Shown here: positions 7,158 to 13,753 of the stretch, piece by piece
Numbering within the stretch: position 1 is the stretch's first letter
Layout: every line of letters begins with the position of its first letter
IMG/VR virus record: IMGVR_UViG_3300036831_000025
Coordinates: 1 to 41,876 of that record
Direction: 5' to 3' (one strand)
From: a virus
Length of the DNA: 41,876 nt
Translations under genes and position numbers: made by a program
The notes under the pieces: model-generated
What the model was told of the DNA's origin: nothing
Database searches by the model: none
Seen by the model: the letters and a program-made list of their open reading frames with translations, nothing else

Positions 7158-7309
7158 TGGATTTTATCCGTCTCGGGTTTAGCAAAGGCTACAGATAATT
7201 TAGGCGCTATTTTCGGCAGCTCTCGCGCTATGTATTCGCGGACGGACGGCGGAAGCGGCTTTCCGACAATCTTCTTTAGCGCACGCTTTACCTTTGCCTT
7301 TTGCGTCAT
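7154..7309 (-). CDS. Small basic protein upstream of integrase, 51 aa
   Basis: ATG 7309 follows GGTGAGAGA and the stop overlaps the integrase start (ATGA). The 51-residue product (MTQKAKVKRALKKIVGKPLP at the start) is strongly basic, then contains YIARELPKIAPKLSVAF. Size, charge and position directly before the integrase resemble a recombination directionality factor or other DNA-binding accessory protein, but there is no clear HTH, so this is inference only. Confidence 0.6.
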   Translation of the reverse strand: MTQKAKVKRALKKIVGKPLPPSVREYIARELPKIAPKLSVAFAKPETDKIQ

Positions 7310-7533
7310 TCTCTCACCATGCGCAACCCGGCACAGTCTCGCGCTTCGGCTAGAGACATAAACTTACCGCACTCGTTTACCGGCCCGGCGCACTTTATAC
7401 CGCGTACGGTGCCTCCGAGAGAAGCCGGGTACGCCTTATACTTTTCGCAATGAGGACAGCAAAGCGCGTAGCCTTTCGGTAAACGGCCGTTAAACGGTTC
7501 TGTGAGTTCTACGTATGCGTCGGTATATGTCAT
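7306..7533 (-). CDS. Zinc-ribbon-like small protein, 75 aa
   Basis: The product contains CCPHC (about residues 25-29) and a later pair of cysteines in IKCAGPVNECGKF, which together form a plausible zinc ribbon. No other domain is visible. It overlaps the 51-residue gene by 4 bases and its own start overlaps the next upstream gene. It lies within the minus-strand integration operon. Function unknown; nucleic-acid binding is a possible role of such ribbons. Confidence 0.6.
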   Translation of the reverse strand: MTYTDAYVELTEPFNGRLPKGYALCCPHCEKYKAYPASLGGTVRGIKCAGPVNECGKFMSLAEARDCAGLRMVRE

Positions 7534-7721
7534 TCAATCCCCGCTATCTCGCACGCCTGTTTTTCTCGTGCGTTTTCAAACTCGGGAGAAATGAAACCGT
7601 GGGCGGCCATCCGTGCCCGCGCTTCGGAGTGGCATACTTCCGCGTAGTATTGCTGCCGTCCTACGCTGAAGATTACCAAGCCGAGCACGACCGCGCCTAC
7701 TGTGATTAGAAAAGTTTTCAT
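7530..7721 (-). CDS. Small single-pass membrane protein
   Basis: ATG 7721 is the likely start; TTG 7727 is an alternative. Residues about 2-21 form a transmembrane helix (TFLITVGAVVLGLVIF), followed by about 40 mostly polar residues with two cysteines (CHSEARAR and QACEIAG). It has the overall form of a small inner-membrane protein with a periplasmic tail. No family is recognised. It overlaps both neighbours in the integration operon. Confidence 0.55.
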   Translation of the reverse strand: MKTFLITVGAVVLGLVIFSVGRQQYYAEVCHSEARARMAAHGFISPEFENAREKQACEIAGIE

Positions 7722-8017
7722 TGGCAACCGCCCGCGATGGCATGGTCCAGCGTGCTTACATAGTTCCGTACCTGCCGTAATTGCTTGGCGCTCTGGATGT
7801 CCGGGGCATCGCAGAAGTTTTCCCCGCCGAGGTAATTGTCTATCTCGGTTATGGCTAGGACGCGAAGGTCTTCGAGAGTCTTTACTAGGTGCGGGTCATC
7901 CCCGCCCAAGCAACTCGGCATATTGAAGTGCGCTAACTCGAAGTCCCAAATTATCCGACCGCAAGAGCACTTCTTTAACCCAATTTCCAGTAATCGCAAT
8001 TGACGTGTCCGGTTCAT
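7718..8017 (-). CDS. Hypothetical protein with Cys motif, 99 aa
   Basis: The product has CSCGRIIWD near the N-terminus and further cysteines at CLGG, NFCD and the terminal GGCQ. The middle is helical and acidic (VKTLEDLRVLAITEIDNYL). No family is recognised. ATG 8017 directly abuts the stop of the next upstream gene, consistent with operonic translation. The CxC/C spacing suggests metal binding, but the ligands are not clearly paired. Confidence 0.5.
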   Translation of the reverse strand: MNRTRQLRLLEIGLKKCSCGRIIWDFELAHFNMPSCLGGDDPHLVKTLEDLRVLAITEIDNYLGGENFCDAPDIQSAKQLRQVRNYVSTLDHAIAGGCQ

Positions 8018-8557
8018 TTAGAAAGTCCTCCAATCGGGGCACTGTACGAACTCTTCGCACTCTTGGACATGCTGTACGGCCATGCACTCGGTAAAGGCCG
8101 CCTTCTCTGCGTTGGCGTCGGTCGGTATGTCCCTGCCTTCAAGCTGTCCGAGTAACGCGCTTCCGCCGAGTACACGCTGGTAAGTCGTCGCCGCTTCGTG
8201 ATTGCATTGCACGGTCTGCCGGGCTACGCGAATCGCCGTTAACCGAAGCTGATTATTAGCGTCGGTCTTCGCTGCCGATGCTGGACGAAACGAGAACACG
8301 GCCAACGCGAGTACGGCGGCTATCAGAAGGGTCACGAGCGGACGGCTAAACCCGGCTTCCCGTCCGGCTTCTGCCGCTTCCCGAACGTGCGCCGGGTATG
8401 CGCGGTACTCGCGCTCTTCCATCTTGGCGATTTGAAACACACGGCCAAACACGCTGCGTTCGTAGTCTTGGCGCTTGGCTGCGTCTTCCGCCGTCTCGTG
8501 CCACGAAAAGAAACTGTCCGCTTCGTTGTACAGCTTGTAACCGTATGAGTTATCCAT
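8018..8557 (-). CDS. Single-pass membrane protein, first gene of integration operon
   Basis: ATG 8557 was chosen because a promoter -10 (TATCCT) ends exactly six bases before it, which makes the mRNA start at the ATG. The 179-residue product has a cytoplasmic N-terminus of about 80 residues, one transmembrane helix (LVTLLIAAVLALAVFSF) and a C-terminal domain with four cysteines (QCNHEA, ECMAVQ, ECEEF, QCPDW) likely to form disulfides outside the membrane. No family is recognised. Because it is controlled by the operator-bearing promoter it could be expressed in the lysogen, for example as an exclusion protein; this is speculation. Confidence 0.6.
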   Translation of the reverse strand: MDNSYGYKLYNEADSFFSWHETAEDAAKRQDYERSVFGRVFQIAKMEEREYRAYPAHVREAAEAGREAGFSRPLVTLLIAAVLALAVFSFRPASAAKTDANNQLRLTAIRVARQTVQCNHEAATTYQRVLGGSALLGQLEGRDIPTDANAEKAAFTECMAVQHVQECEEFVQCPDWRTF

Positions 8558-8563
8558 GTACAA

Positions 8564-8591
8564 AGGATAGCACAGAATTAGCACAGGTCAA
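8564..8591 (-). promoter_or_regulatory. Leaderless sigma70-type promoter of the integration operon
   Basis: Read on the minus strand: TTGACC (8591-8586), a 16-base spacer, then TATCCT (8569-8564), then six bases and ATG 8557. With normal promoter geometry transcription would begin at the A of the start codon. The spacer is largely filled by an operator-like repeat (see 8568-8584), so a bound repressor would block RNA polymerase. Confidence 0.65.
8568..8584. promoter_or_regulatory. Operator-like 17-bp repeat, copy 1
   Basis: tagcacagaattagcac is present here and again, identically, at 8727-8743. It contains two direct AGCAC units 11 bases apart, i.e. one helical turn. It lies between the -35 and -10 elements of the 8557 promoter, the classic position for a repressor site. 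Confidence 0.6.
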
Positions 8592-8726
8592 GCGAAAAAT
8601 GCGAAAAATGGGCATAAACAGACACTTTAAACAGTAACTTTGGTACTAGCCCTTGTGTTGAAAACAGGCAAGTTACAGATTCTTATAGGTGCTTGAAGTG
8701 ACCAAGGTGACCAAGGTAAGCTGTGC

Positions 8727-8743
8727 TAGCACAGAATTAGCAC
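8727..8743. promoter_or_regulatory. Operator-like 17-bp repeat, copy 2
   Basis: Identical to 8568-8584, about 159 bases away. It overlaps the perfect palindrome TGTGCTAGCACA (8722-8733). No good promoter is seen over this copy, so it may be an auxiliary site for looping or cooperative binding. Confidence 0.55.
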
Positions 8744-8764
8744 GGTATTTTATATTCGTTGGGA

Positions 8765-8818
8765 AGAAAAACCGGCCCGCTGCATTCAAGAGGCGAATCG
8801 AGAAGCGCAACGGGCCGG
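8765..8818 (-). terminator. Rho-independent terminator of the 10340-9027 operon
   Basis: The arms CCGGCCCGCTGC (8772-8783) and GCAACGGGCCGG (8807-8818) pair over 12 positions with one mismatch. Read on the minus strand the stem is followed by TTTTTC (8771-8766). It lies downstream of the minus-strand gene ending at 9027 and would insulate the 8557 promoter. Confidence 0.75.
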
Positions 8819-9026
8819 ACGTTGCTTACACAATGGGCGGCTAAACTGCCCTGTGGGATATCGCTCACAGTGGCGGATAGCGGGAGTCGCCCATAGCTGG
8901 TTAACCGAGACAATTATAAGGGAGGACGGGGAGGGCCGTTGTAAAACTTTTTTTTTCGGTCGGTATCCCGACTGTACGATAAAAACGGAGGCGCACTGCT
9001 GGAAGAGATACAATGCGCCGCCCAAG

Positions 9027-9362
9027 TTAACCTAACAACTCTCTTCGTGCCTTCTGCCGTTTGCTCGTATGTTTGCGCAGCTCGGCCTGGAGTGCCATTT
9101 CCTCCCGCTGTAAAACTTGGTCTTCGCGCTTTAGCATCTGATCTACGCCTTTGAAATATACGGCACAGTCGGTGTGATTTATCTTGCCCGAGGCGTAGTC
9201 CAGCATAACGGCAGAGCATACGGCGTCCGTGTCTGATGCCGATACGCCTTTCGCTATGACCGCGAAAGACCGGGTTGACTTTCGGTAATCCGAGACTGAT
9301 AGGTCTTGAGAAGCTGCTTTCGCAAGTGCTGTGCTTTTCGGTGTTGCTGAAGTTTTGTCCAT
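9027..9362 (-). CDS. Hypothetical protein with C-terminal coiled coil, 111 aa
   Basis: The product has an Ala/Ser-rich N-terminus (STALAKAASQDL) and a strongly charged helical C-terminus (MLKREDQVLQREEMALQ...) that should form a coiled coil. ATG 9362 has an AGGAG-like sequence somewhat far upstream. The gene overlaps the preceding gene by 109 bases in another frame, which is long for this genome; a later start may be used. No family is recognised. It is the last gene before the terminator at 8765-8818. Confidence 0.5.
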   Translation of the reverse strand: MDKTSATPKSTALAKAASQDLSVSDYRKSTRSFAVIAKGVSASDTDAVCSAVMLDYASGKINHTDCAVYFKGVDQMLKREDQVLQREEMALQAELRKHTSKRQKARRELLG

Positions 9363-9781
9363 TGGTCTATGTGCTCCTTTGTGGTTTTAGATCTCACTGA
9401 AATTACTTTTGCAATCGGCACTTTGCTGCCGCCATATACAAACCGGGTTAAAGACTGACAATTGCGGCATATTCGCCCTCGAAAAATGCGATGACCACAA
9501 GCACGACAGCTCACTTTCTTTTCACGTTGCCGGTCTTCGTACGTTCGGCTTCTAGGGTGCGTTTTTTCATATTCGCGTGTACGCAGTATGCATTCGGCTT
9601 TGTGCGCATAGTAGAAGGTACGGCTTCTCTCGCGTCTTTTAACAGCGTGATTTTTATAATCTGCTTTACTCCTTCGCTTCTTAGCTGTGTGCTTGCAATC
9701 TTCCGAGCACAAGCAACCGTTGTGGCATTCGGCCATAAAACCAGCGCCGCAAACAACGCAAGTTTTAGGGAATAGCGGCAT
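9254..9781 (-). CDS. Cys-rich zinc-finger protein, 175 aa
   Basis: The N-terminus has CVVCGAGF and CLCSEDC followed by a basic KKRR stretch, and the middle has a second ribbon, CRACGHRI then CRNC. The protein is very rich in Lys and Arg throughout. Two zinc sites plus high positive charge suggest nucleic-acid binding; the first motif resembles the zinc finger found next to HNH cores in homing proteins, but no HNH core is seen. It begins two bases after the upstream stop and its last 36 codons overlap the next gene. Confidence 0.6.
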   Translation of the reverse strand: MPLFPKTCVVCGAGFMAECHNGCLCSEDCKHTAKKRRSKADYKNHAVKRRERSRTFYYAHKAECILRTREYEKTHPRSRTYEDRQREKKVSCRACGHRIFRGRICRNCQSLTRFVYGGSKVPIAKVISVRSKTTKEHIDQWTKLQQHRKAQHLRKQLLKTYQSRITESQPGLSRS

Positions 9782-9783
9782 AA

Positions 9784-10173
9784 TTAGCGGCCTTGCCGCA
9801 TCCCAACCGTCCGGCCAAGTTCAACGGGTTTCATTGCCGCGGTTATCGGAGTAGGAACGTGCATAGTTATGTCGCCATGCTTTGACAAGTCCACGCCGGA
9901 AAACACGAGCCGGGTATGCTGCCCGCATTCGCATTTATGCCGGGTCTTGATCTGATTAGCCGAGCACGACGACTTAGCTACGCGAGCGAGGCGCTTCCCC
10001 TTTAGGGCCGGCCCGCCCGTCCGCATTAAGCTAAAGCGGACAATACGCCGTACCTTCGGTTGCTCATCGGCGACGTTAAGGATACGTCGGACGTTTCGGC
10101 GGGATTGCTGCCGGTCCAGGTAATCGTTAAAGCGGTTGGCTACCCCGGCGATTAGTGCGGTTAATGCTTTCAT
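9784..10173 (-). CDS. Basic Cys-containing protein, 129 aa
   Basis: ATG 10173 was chosen over a longer frame because AAGGA lies seven bases upstream and because it overlaps the preceding stop (ATGA). The N-terminus (MKALTALIAGVANRFNDYL) is a short amphipathic helix. The centre is very basic, followed by KCECGQHTRLVFSG, a compact Cys motif. No family is recognised. It belongs to the minus-strand operon starting at 10340. Confidence 0.55.
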   Translation of the reverse strand: MKALTALIAGVANRFNDYLDRQQSRRNVRRILNVADEQPKVRRIVRFSLMRTGGPALKGKRLARVAKSSCSANQIKTRHKCECGQHTRLVFSGVDLSKHGDITMHVPTPITAAMKPVELGRTVGMRQGR

Positions 10174-10340
10174 TCGTAGTCCTTCCGTAGCTCGTGGGCT
10201 CTCTGCATAACTTCGGACTGGATCTTCCACGGCTGCGAGCCTAGCTGCCGGGTAAGGGCTATACCGTGCTTCTGGTAAACCTCTTCCCGCGCCGCCTTGA
10301 GCGCCGCGTTATCCCTGTCCGTCTTTACTAGCTCGCCCAT
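10170..10340 (-). CDS. Small hypothetical protein, 56 aa, leaderless
   Basis: The frame runs from ATG 10340 to a TGA that overlaps the next ATG. The product (MGELVKTDRDNAALKAAREE at the start) is a mostly helical, charged protein with QPWKIQSEVMQRAHELRKDY at the end. No Shine-Dalgarno is present, but a promoter -10 (TAGAAT) ends exactly six bases upstream, so the mRNA likely starts at the ATG. No family is recognised. Confidence 0.6.
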   Translation of the reverse strand: MGELVKTDRDNAALKAAREEVYQKHGIALTRQLGSQPWKIQSEVMQRAHELRKDYE

Positions 10341-10346
10341 GTGGAC

Positions 10347-10374
10347 ATTCTAACAAAGCCACTTAAGAAGGCAA
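10347..10374 (-). promoter_or_regulatory. Leaderless sigma70-type promoter for 10340-9027
   Basis: Minus strand: TTGCCT (10374-10369), a 16-base spacer, TAGAAT (10352-10347), six bases, then ATG 10340. The geometry matches the 8557 promoter exactly (16-base spacer, six bases to the start codon). Confidence 0.65.
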
Positions 10375-10401
10375 GCTATCTTCGGTAACTACCTTGGTAC
10401 A

Positions 10402-10650
10402 CTAAATAACTCGTTTGCACCGAGCACTATACGGGTGATTCGGATTAACCGTGCTAAAGCAGTCCGGCACCGGGTCGTGTTGGCACTGCACGATTAGCGG
10501 CGTTGCACCGTCCGGGTAGACGTAGTCCTCGTTACAGAAGTGGTTAGCCCGTTTCAGCGCTTCGGCGGTGATCTGCGCGGGCGCCGGGCCGGGCTTTACC
10601 GTTGGGACAATCCCGAGAAAACAAATTAAAAGGGCTATGTGCGCGGTCAT
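10402..10650 (-). CDS. Small secreted Cys-containing protein, 82 aa
   Basis: ATG 10650 overlaps the stop of the FkbM-like gene (ATGA). The first 20 residues (MTAHIALLICFLGIVPTVKP) form a signal-peptide-like hydrophobic stretch, followed by four cysteines (HFCNED, VQCQHD, DCFST, ARCKRV) that could form two disulfides in the periplasm. No family is recognised. It is the last gene of the accessory cassette. Confidence 0.55.
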   Translation of the reverse strand: MTAHIALLICFLGIVPTVKPGPAPAQITAEALKRANHFCNEDYVYPDGATPLIVQCQHDPVPDCFSTVNPNHPYSARCKRVI

Positions 10651-11174
10651 TGTATCCACCAATCCTCGAAAGGCTTCCCGTTGCCCTTCCGAATTTCAAC
10701 GTCGGCGTACGCGAGCCTATACCCCTGTGATCGGAGAAACTCGCGGATTGGCGCCCGGACTTTATCGCCATGCCTGTAAGCGTCGTGCTCTACGGTCATA
10801 CAACGGAACCGAAGCCCGGCACCTACGAGGCGCTGCAAGATTGTTAGCGCCAACGTCCCGGTTTCGTTTTCGTCTATGTCCAGGGAAAGGTAATCAATTA
10901 CGTCCCAGCGTTTGCTAACAATCCGCCAATCCAGTTTTGAGGCGTCGGCTAGGACAAAAGGGCTACGACGGCGTTGCTTCCACATTGGAGCGTACGCCGG
11001 TTCGATGTCGAAGCCGAAGCCGTGCCAGCCTAAGCCCTCCAGGGCATAGGTGTTATTCCAGCGGATAGGTTCATTGCATCCGATATCTAAGAACGTCCCG
11101 GTAAGGCGTTCGCCGCAAGCCTCGAAAGCGAAGATATCCTGCCTGGATTCGCCGCGCCAGTTCACGTTTACCAC
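10647..11174 (-). CDS. FkbM-like SAM-dependent methyltransferase
   Basis: The 175-residue product starts at GTG 11174, overlapping the upstream gene by 7 bases. It has a SAM-binding motif I (GTFLDIGCNEP, about residues 26-36), a motif II-like GFGFDIEP, and the motif YLSLDIDENE typical of FkbM-type methyltransferases, which methylate hydroxyls of small molecules or sugars. It is shorter than typical FkbM proteins. In this cassette, with glycosyltransferases and a deacetylase, O-methylation of a glycan is the most natural role. The substrate is unknown. Confidence 0.75.
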   Translation of the reverse strand: MVNVNWRGESRQDIFAFEACGERLTGTFLDIGCNEPIRWNNTYALEGLGWHGFGFDIEPAYAPMWKQRRRSPFVLADASKLDWRIVSKRWDVIDYLSLDIDENETGTLALTILQRLVGAGLRFRCMTVEHDAYRHGDKVRAPIREFLRSQGYRLAYADVEIRKGNGKPFEDWWIQ

Positions 11175-11725
11175 GATTCACCAACCCATATAGAGCCGGG
11201 CCCGCGGCCAATCTGCGTAAACAATTCGCGTACGGCCTTGACTACGCCGGGCCGCCCGCCGTCGAAGTCGTGCCCACAAATTAACCCGCCAAGATTCAAG
11301 AGCGGACGCCAAGCCAAAATATCGGCTTTAACGTTGTCGTAGTCGTGGGCAGCGTCTATAAAGATCATGTCGAAAGGGCCGTCACCGCGTAGGAAGGAAG
11401 ACGCGTTCATCGAAGGCATTTCCACGAGGGCGATATTAAACGGTGTTATATCACGGACGTTTCTAAAAAACTCCATGAAAAGCCAATCTTCCGGTTTGCC
11501 TTTCAGCTCGGTATAATGCCCGTCTTCCTTCGTTCCTTTCCAGGTATCCACGGCGTAGACGAAGCCCTTCGTATTGTCCGCGAGTGCCCGAGTGCTTCGG
11601 CCTTTCCAGCATCCAATTTCCACGATACGGTTACGGCTTTGGGCTTGCTCGGCTAGCCAAAGCAATTCTTTTTCCGATGTCCAGCCCTGGATAGCGAGCG
11701 CCTTAGTAATGTCCGGCTTTACCAT
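11168..11725 (-). CDS. Class I SAM-dependent methyltransferase (Methyltransf_24-like)
   Basis: The 185-residue product has the full class I pattern: motif I IVEIGCWKGRST (about 34-45), motif II VYAVDTWKG (about 56-64), then FDMIFIDAAHDYDNVKAD and GGLICGHDF. The IDAxHxY segment is typical of Methyltransf_24/CmcI-like enzymes that modify sugars or small molecules. It overlaps the FkbM-like gene and the tiny membrane protein gene upstream. With its neighbours it likely decorates a glycan; the acceptor is not known. Confidence 0.82.
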   Translation of the reverse strand: MVKPDITKALAIQGWTSEKELLWLAEQAQSRNRIVEIGCWKGRSTRALADNTKGFVYAVDTWKGTKEDGHYTELKGKPEDWLFMEFFRNVRDITPFNIALVEMPSMNASSFLRGDGPFDMIFIDAAHDYDNVKADILAWRPLLNLGGLICGHDFDGGRPGVVKAVRELFTQIGRGPGSIWVGESW

Positions 11726-11841
11726 GAATGCACCATAAAGAGCGCGACTCGAACGACGACGGCCCGGTAAAATGTGTAATCAATCGCCGCCCCTAACACG
11801 AGCGCGGCTACGAAGTACCAATTAAAACCTTTGAGCGACAT
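11719..11841 (-). CDS. Tiny membrane protein, 40 aa
   Basis: ATG 11841 to TAA 11719. One hydrophobic helix spans most of it (WYFVAALVLGAAIDYTFY) and a second hydrophobic patch follows (VVVRVALFMV). The start overlaps the GT-A gene by 20 bases and the stop overlaps the next start by 7 bases. It is typical of the very small membrane proteins scattered through this cassette. Function unknown. Confidence 0.5.
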   Translation of the reverse strand: MSLKGFNWYFVAALVLGAAIDYTFYRAVVVRVALFMVHSW

Positions 11842-12685
11842 ACAAGCCCTCCGGGGTCCACGGCTTGAACTCGGGCAAACCGTTAATGTCATCGAACGAG
11901 TGCGACGCCTCTTGTACTAGCGTGCCGCTGGCTAATCCGTTGCGTAGCTCTTTTGTCGTAAACGTGGGCCCGCTCATCCTGTGGTAGCCCTTTACGCCGA
12001 CGTGGGCGCACCTTGGCCGCCCGGCCCAGGCTACGACTCGCTTGCCGGGACGCTCTAACAAGAGCCGCATAATAAGCCCGGCTTGCTCTACCCAACGGTT
12101 GCACGGTATCGGGCTATCGGGAAACTCCCTGGCGAGGTAAACCGTGGGGTTTGTGTAATAGTCCGGGGTTGCATGGCGAACGACCGCGGCGAGGTTGTGC
12201 CGTTTCCAACACACGCCGATACTGCTAAAGTCCTCTTTACTCTCAACGATGGCGTTAGGATCTGGCGAATCCCGGATAGCTAAGGGGTTGCGGATACAGT
12301 GCCAACCGACCGAGCAAAAGTAATCCGCTCGGGCTTGGACGGCTTCGTGCCAATCGAAGAAATCCTCTCCGATGAACACGTCGTCCTCGATAAGATAGAC
12401 GTAGCGTGCGTCCCGGTCCTCGAAGGCGTTACCGTACGCCTCCAGGAAGTTAAGCGTATTGCCGATGGCGTTATGAGGCGGTCGCATAACGAAGTACCCG
12501 TTAAGCCCGGCTTCGGCGACGACCGTACGCGACGCCGGTACGTCAACGTGCAACGTTCGGCGCGGGTTGTCGTGGTAGACGCGCACTTCTATGTTTCGAT
12601 TGCCCTTCGCCGCCTTGATATGTTCAAGGCACAGGGTAAGGTATTCAGGCCGTAAGAACGTCGGTACGATGACAATATCTTTCAC
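11822..12685 (-). CDS. GT-A fold glycosyltransferase
   Basis: GTG 12685 was chosen because it overlaps the deacetylase stop (GTGA) and the glycosyltransferase homology begins there. The 287-residue product starts with DIVIVPTFLRPEYL, the usual opening of GT-A/GT2-like enzymes. It has VRVYHDN and, near residue 107, YVYLIEDDVFIGEDFF, in which EDD is the probable metal- and nucleotide-sugar-binding acidic motif. The enzyme would transfer a sugar from an activated donor. It is translationally coupled to the polysaccharide deacetylase. Donor and acceptor are unknown. Confidence 0.75.
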   Translation of the reverse strand: MKDIVIVPTFLRPEYLTLCLEHIKAAKGNRNIEVRVYHDNPRRTLHVDVPASRTVVAEAGLNGYFVMRPPHNAIGNTLNFLEAYGNAFEDRDARYVYLIEDDVFIGEDFFDWHEAVQARADYFCSVGWHCIRNPLAIRDSPDPNAIVESKEDFSSIGVCWKRHNLAAVVRHATPDYYTNPTVYLAREFPDSPIPCNRWVEQAGLIMRLLLERPGKRVVAWAGRPRCAHVGVKGYHRMSGPTFTTKELRNGLASGTLVQEASHSFDDINGLPEFKPWTPEGLYVAQRF

Positions 12686-13395
12686 AGTTTGCCCCTTAGA
12701 TAATTCGCTACGGTGCCGAAAGGCGCGGTCCATACTTCCCCGAGCCGTGAGTATGCGAGCAACGTTGAGAGCAACCCCTGGAATTGCGGCACGCCGACGT
12801 TGTCCCATGTGCCCTCTTGCCCTACGCCGTGAAACATGAGGACTATCCAGGCGCCGCGTTCTACCGCTTCCTCGATTCGGGCGTAGAGGTAGTCTTCCTC
12901 CGCTCCCGGCTCGTTTAAGAAACTCTTCCAACTGATGTGGTACGAAGGGACGTTAAAGAGGTTTACGCCGTCGCCGGGCACAATGTTTTTATCCGCTCTG
13001 GCGCCGCGCCCGCCTCGTGCCTGGAGATAATATTTCTTTACCGGATCTTGAAGATGCTTAGGGGCGTCTGTGTATGGGTAGCAGAAGGAAGTTACGTGCG
13101 TGCCTAGCGTAGCTTCTAGGCTCTTGCGGGACTGCCACGCCTCCCATAACGCGCCGGTGTCGGTTAGTTCGGCGGCCTTCGTGTGCGTAACGGAGTGGCT
13201 TCCTATTTCGTGCCCGTTCGCGGCGACGGCCCGCCACGCCTTAGCGTCGTAGGGATATTCCGGGCACCGGCTCGGAAGGAAGAACGCCCCCTTAATGCCT
13301 ACGCGGTCCATAGCCGGGATAGCGTGCTTCAATTGGCACGGCAACCCGTCATCGAAGGTTAGTGATACAGCGGCTTTGTGTCCGTTCCAAGTCAT
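12682..13395 (-). CDS. NodB-domain polysaccharide deacetylase
   Basis: ATG 13395 overlaps the previous stop (ATGA). The 237-residue protein has the NodB motifs in order: SLTFDDG (about 11-17) with the catalytic and metal Asp, HEIGSHSVTH with two metal His, FCYPY, and a C-terminal LMFHGVG with the catalytic His. These carbohydrate esterase 4 enzymes remove acetyl groups from N-acetylglucosamine in peptidoglycan or exopolysaccharide. There is no signal peptide, so it likely acts on a cytoplasmic glycan precursor or on a non-polymeric substrate. Confidence 0.88.
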   Translation of the reverse strand: MTWNGHKAAVSLTFDDGLPCQLKHAIPAMDRVGIKGAFFLPSRCPEYPYDAKAWRAVAANGHEIGSHSVTHTKAAELTDTGALWEAWQSRKSLEATLGTHVTSFCYPYTDAPKHLQDPVKKYYLQARGGRGARADKNIVPGDGVNLFNVPSYHISWKSFLNEPGAEEDYLYARIEEAVERGAWIVLMFHGVGQEGTWDNVGVPQFQGLLSTLLAYSRLGEVWTAPFGTVANYLRGKL

Positions 13396-13658
13396 AGCAC
13401 CGGGTCCAATCCGCAATGTTCTTTCCTGCATTGGCTTCGTTTATGGTTAGTCGCGTTGCCTTCGTCGTGATATTCCGCGCGTGCCCGTTGCTTCTCTTCC
13501 GCTTCCTCTTGCGCCTTGTTTAGCTTTTCGCATTTCTCAAAGGCTTTCTTCTGCAACGTAATCGCACGCTCTATAGCCTTGTCCGGGTCGCCTCCGGTTT
13601 GCTGCCAAAGAAAGGCCGCCAGCATTGCTATGTGCTCGGTATTGAGATATCGACTCAT
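13392..13658 (-). CDS. Hypothetical charged helical protein, 88 aa
   Basis: The product starts MSRYLNTEHIAMLAAFLWQQ and continues with a highly charged helix (KAFEKCEKLNKAQEEAEEKQ). ATG 13658 has an AAGGA about eight bases upstream. The helix probably forms a coiled coil; there are a few Cys/His residues at the C-terminus (SQCRKEHCG). No family is recognised. It overlaps the deacetylase start and the tiny membrane protein gene. Confidence 0.5.
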   Translation of the reverse strand: MSRYLNTEHIAMLAAFLWQQTGGDPDKAIERAITLQKKAFEKCEKLNKAQEEAEEKQRARAEYHDEGNATNHKRSQCRKEHCGLDPVL

Positions 13659-13753
13659 CGCGTAATCCTTTCCTTAATGGCGTAAACCATCGCCATAGTC
13701 ACGGCAAGACCGAGTATCCAGAAATAAGCGAGTACCCAACCGAGCCGTTTCAT
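13655..13753 (-). CDS. Tiny single-pass membrane protein, 32 aa
   Basis: ATG 13753 to a TGA overlapping the next ATG. The product (MKRLGWVLAYFWILGLAVTM at the start) is almost entirely one transmembrane helix with a positive N-terminus and a KERITR tail. It overlaps the GT17 gene by 4 bases. Coupling on both sides argues that it is translated. Confidence 0.5.
   Translation of the reverse strand: MKRLGWVLAYFWILGLAVTMAMVYAIKERITR

Larger units (their letters stand above)
8592..9026. other. Long intergenic regulatory region
   Basis: This region holds no convincing gene. It contains a 9-bp tandem repeat GTGACCAAG (8699-8716), the second operator copy (8727-8743) next to the palindrome TGTGCTAGCACA (8722-8733), a minus-strand terminator (8765-8818) and a T-run at 8949-8956. 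It separates the end of the 10340-9027 operon from the start of the 8557-5878 operon. A small RNA or a missed short gene between 8820 and 9026 cannot be excluded. Confidence 0.5.

Noticed and set aside
8853-9035. Plus-strand 60-codon frame in the long intergenic region
   Set aside because: GTG start without an SD or promoter, the translation crosses a poly-T tract, and no known motif is present. It is more likely non-coding regulatory DNA.
11822-12931. Longer start (GT-A glycosyltransferase extended to 12931)
   Set aside because: The extra 82 residues are Arg-rich and antisense-like, overlap the deacetylase in another frame, and the GT homology starts at GTG 12685.
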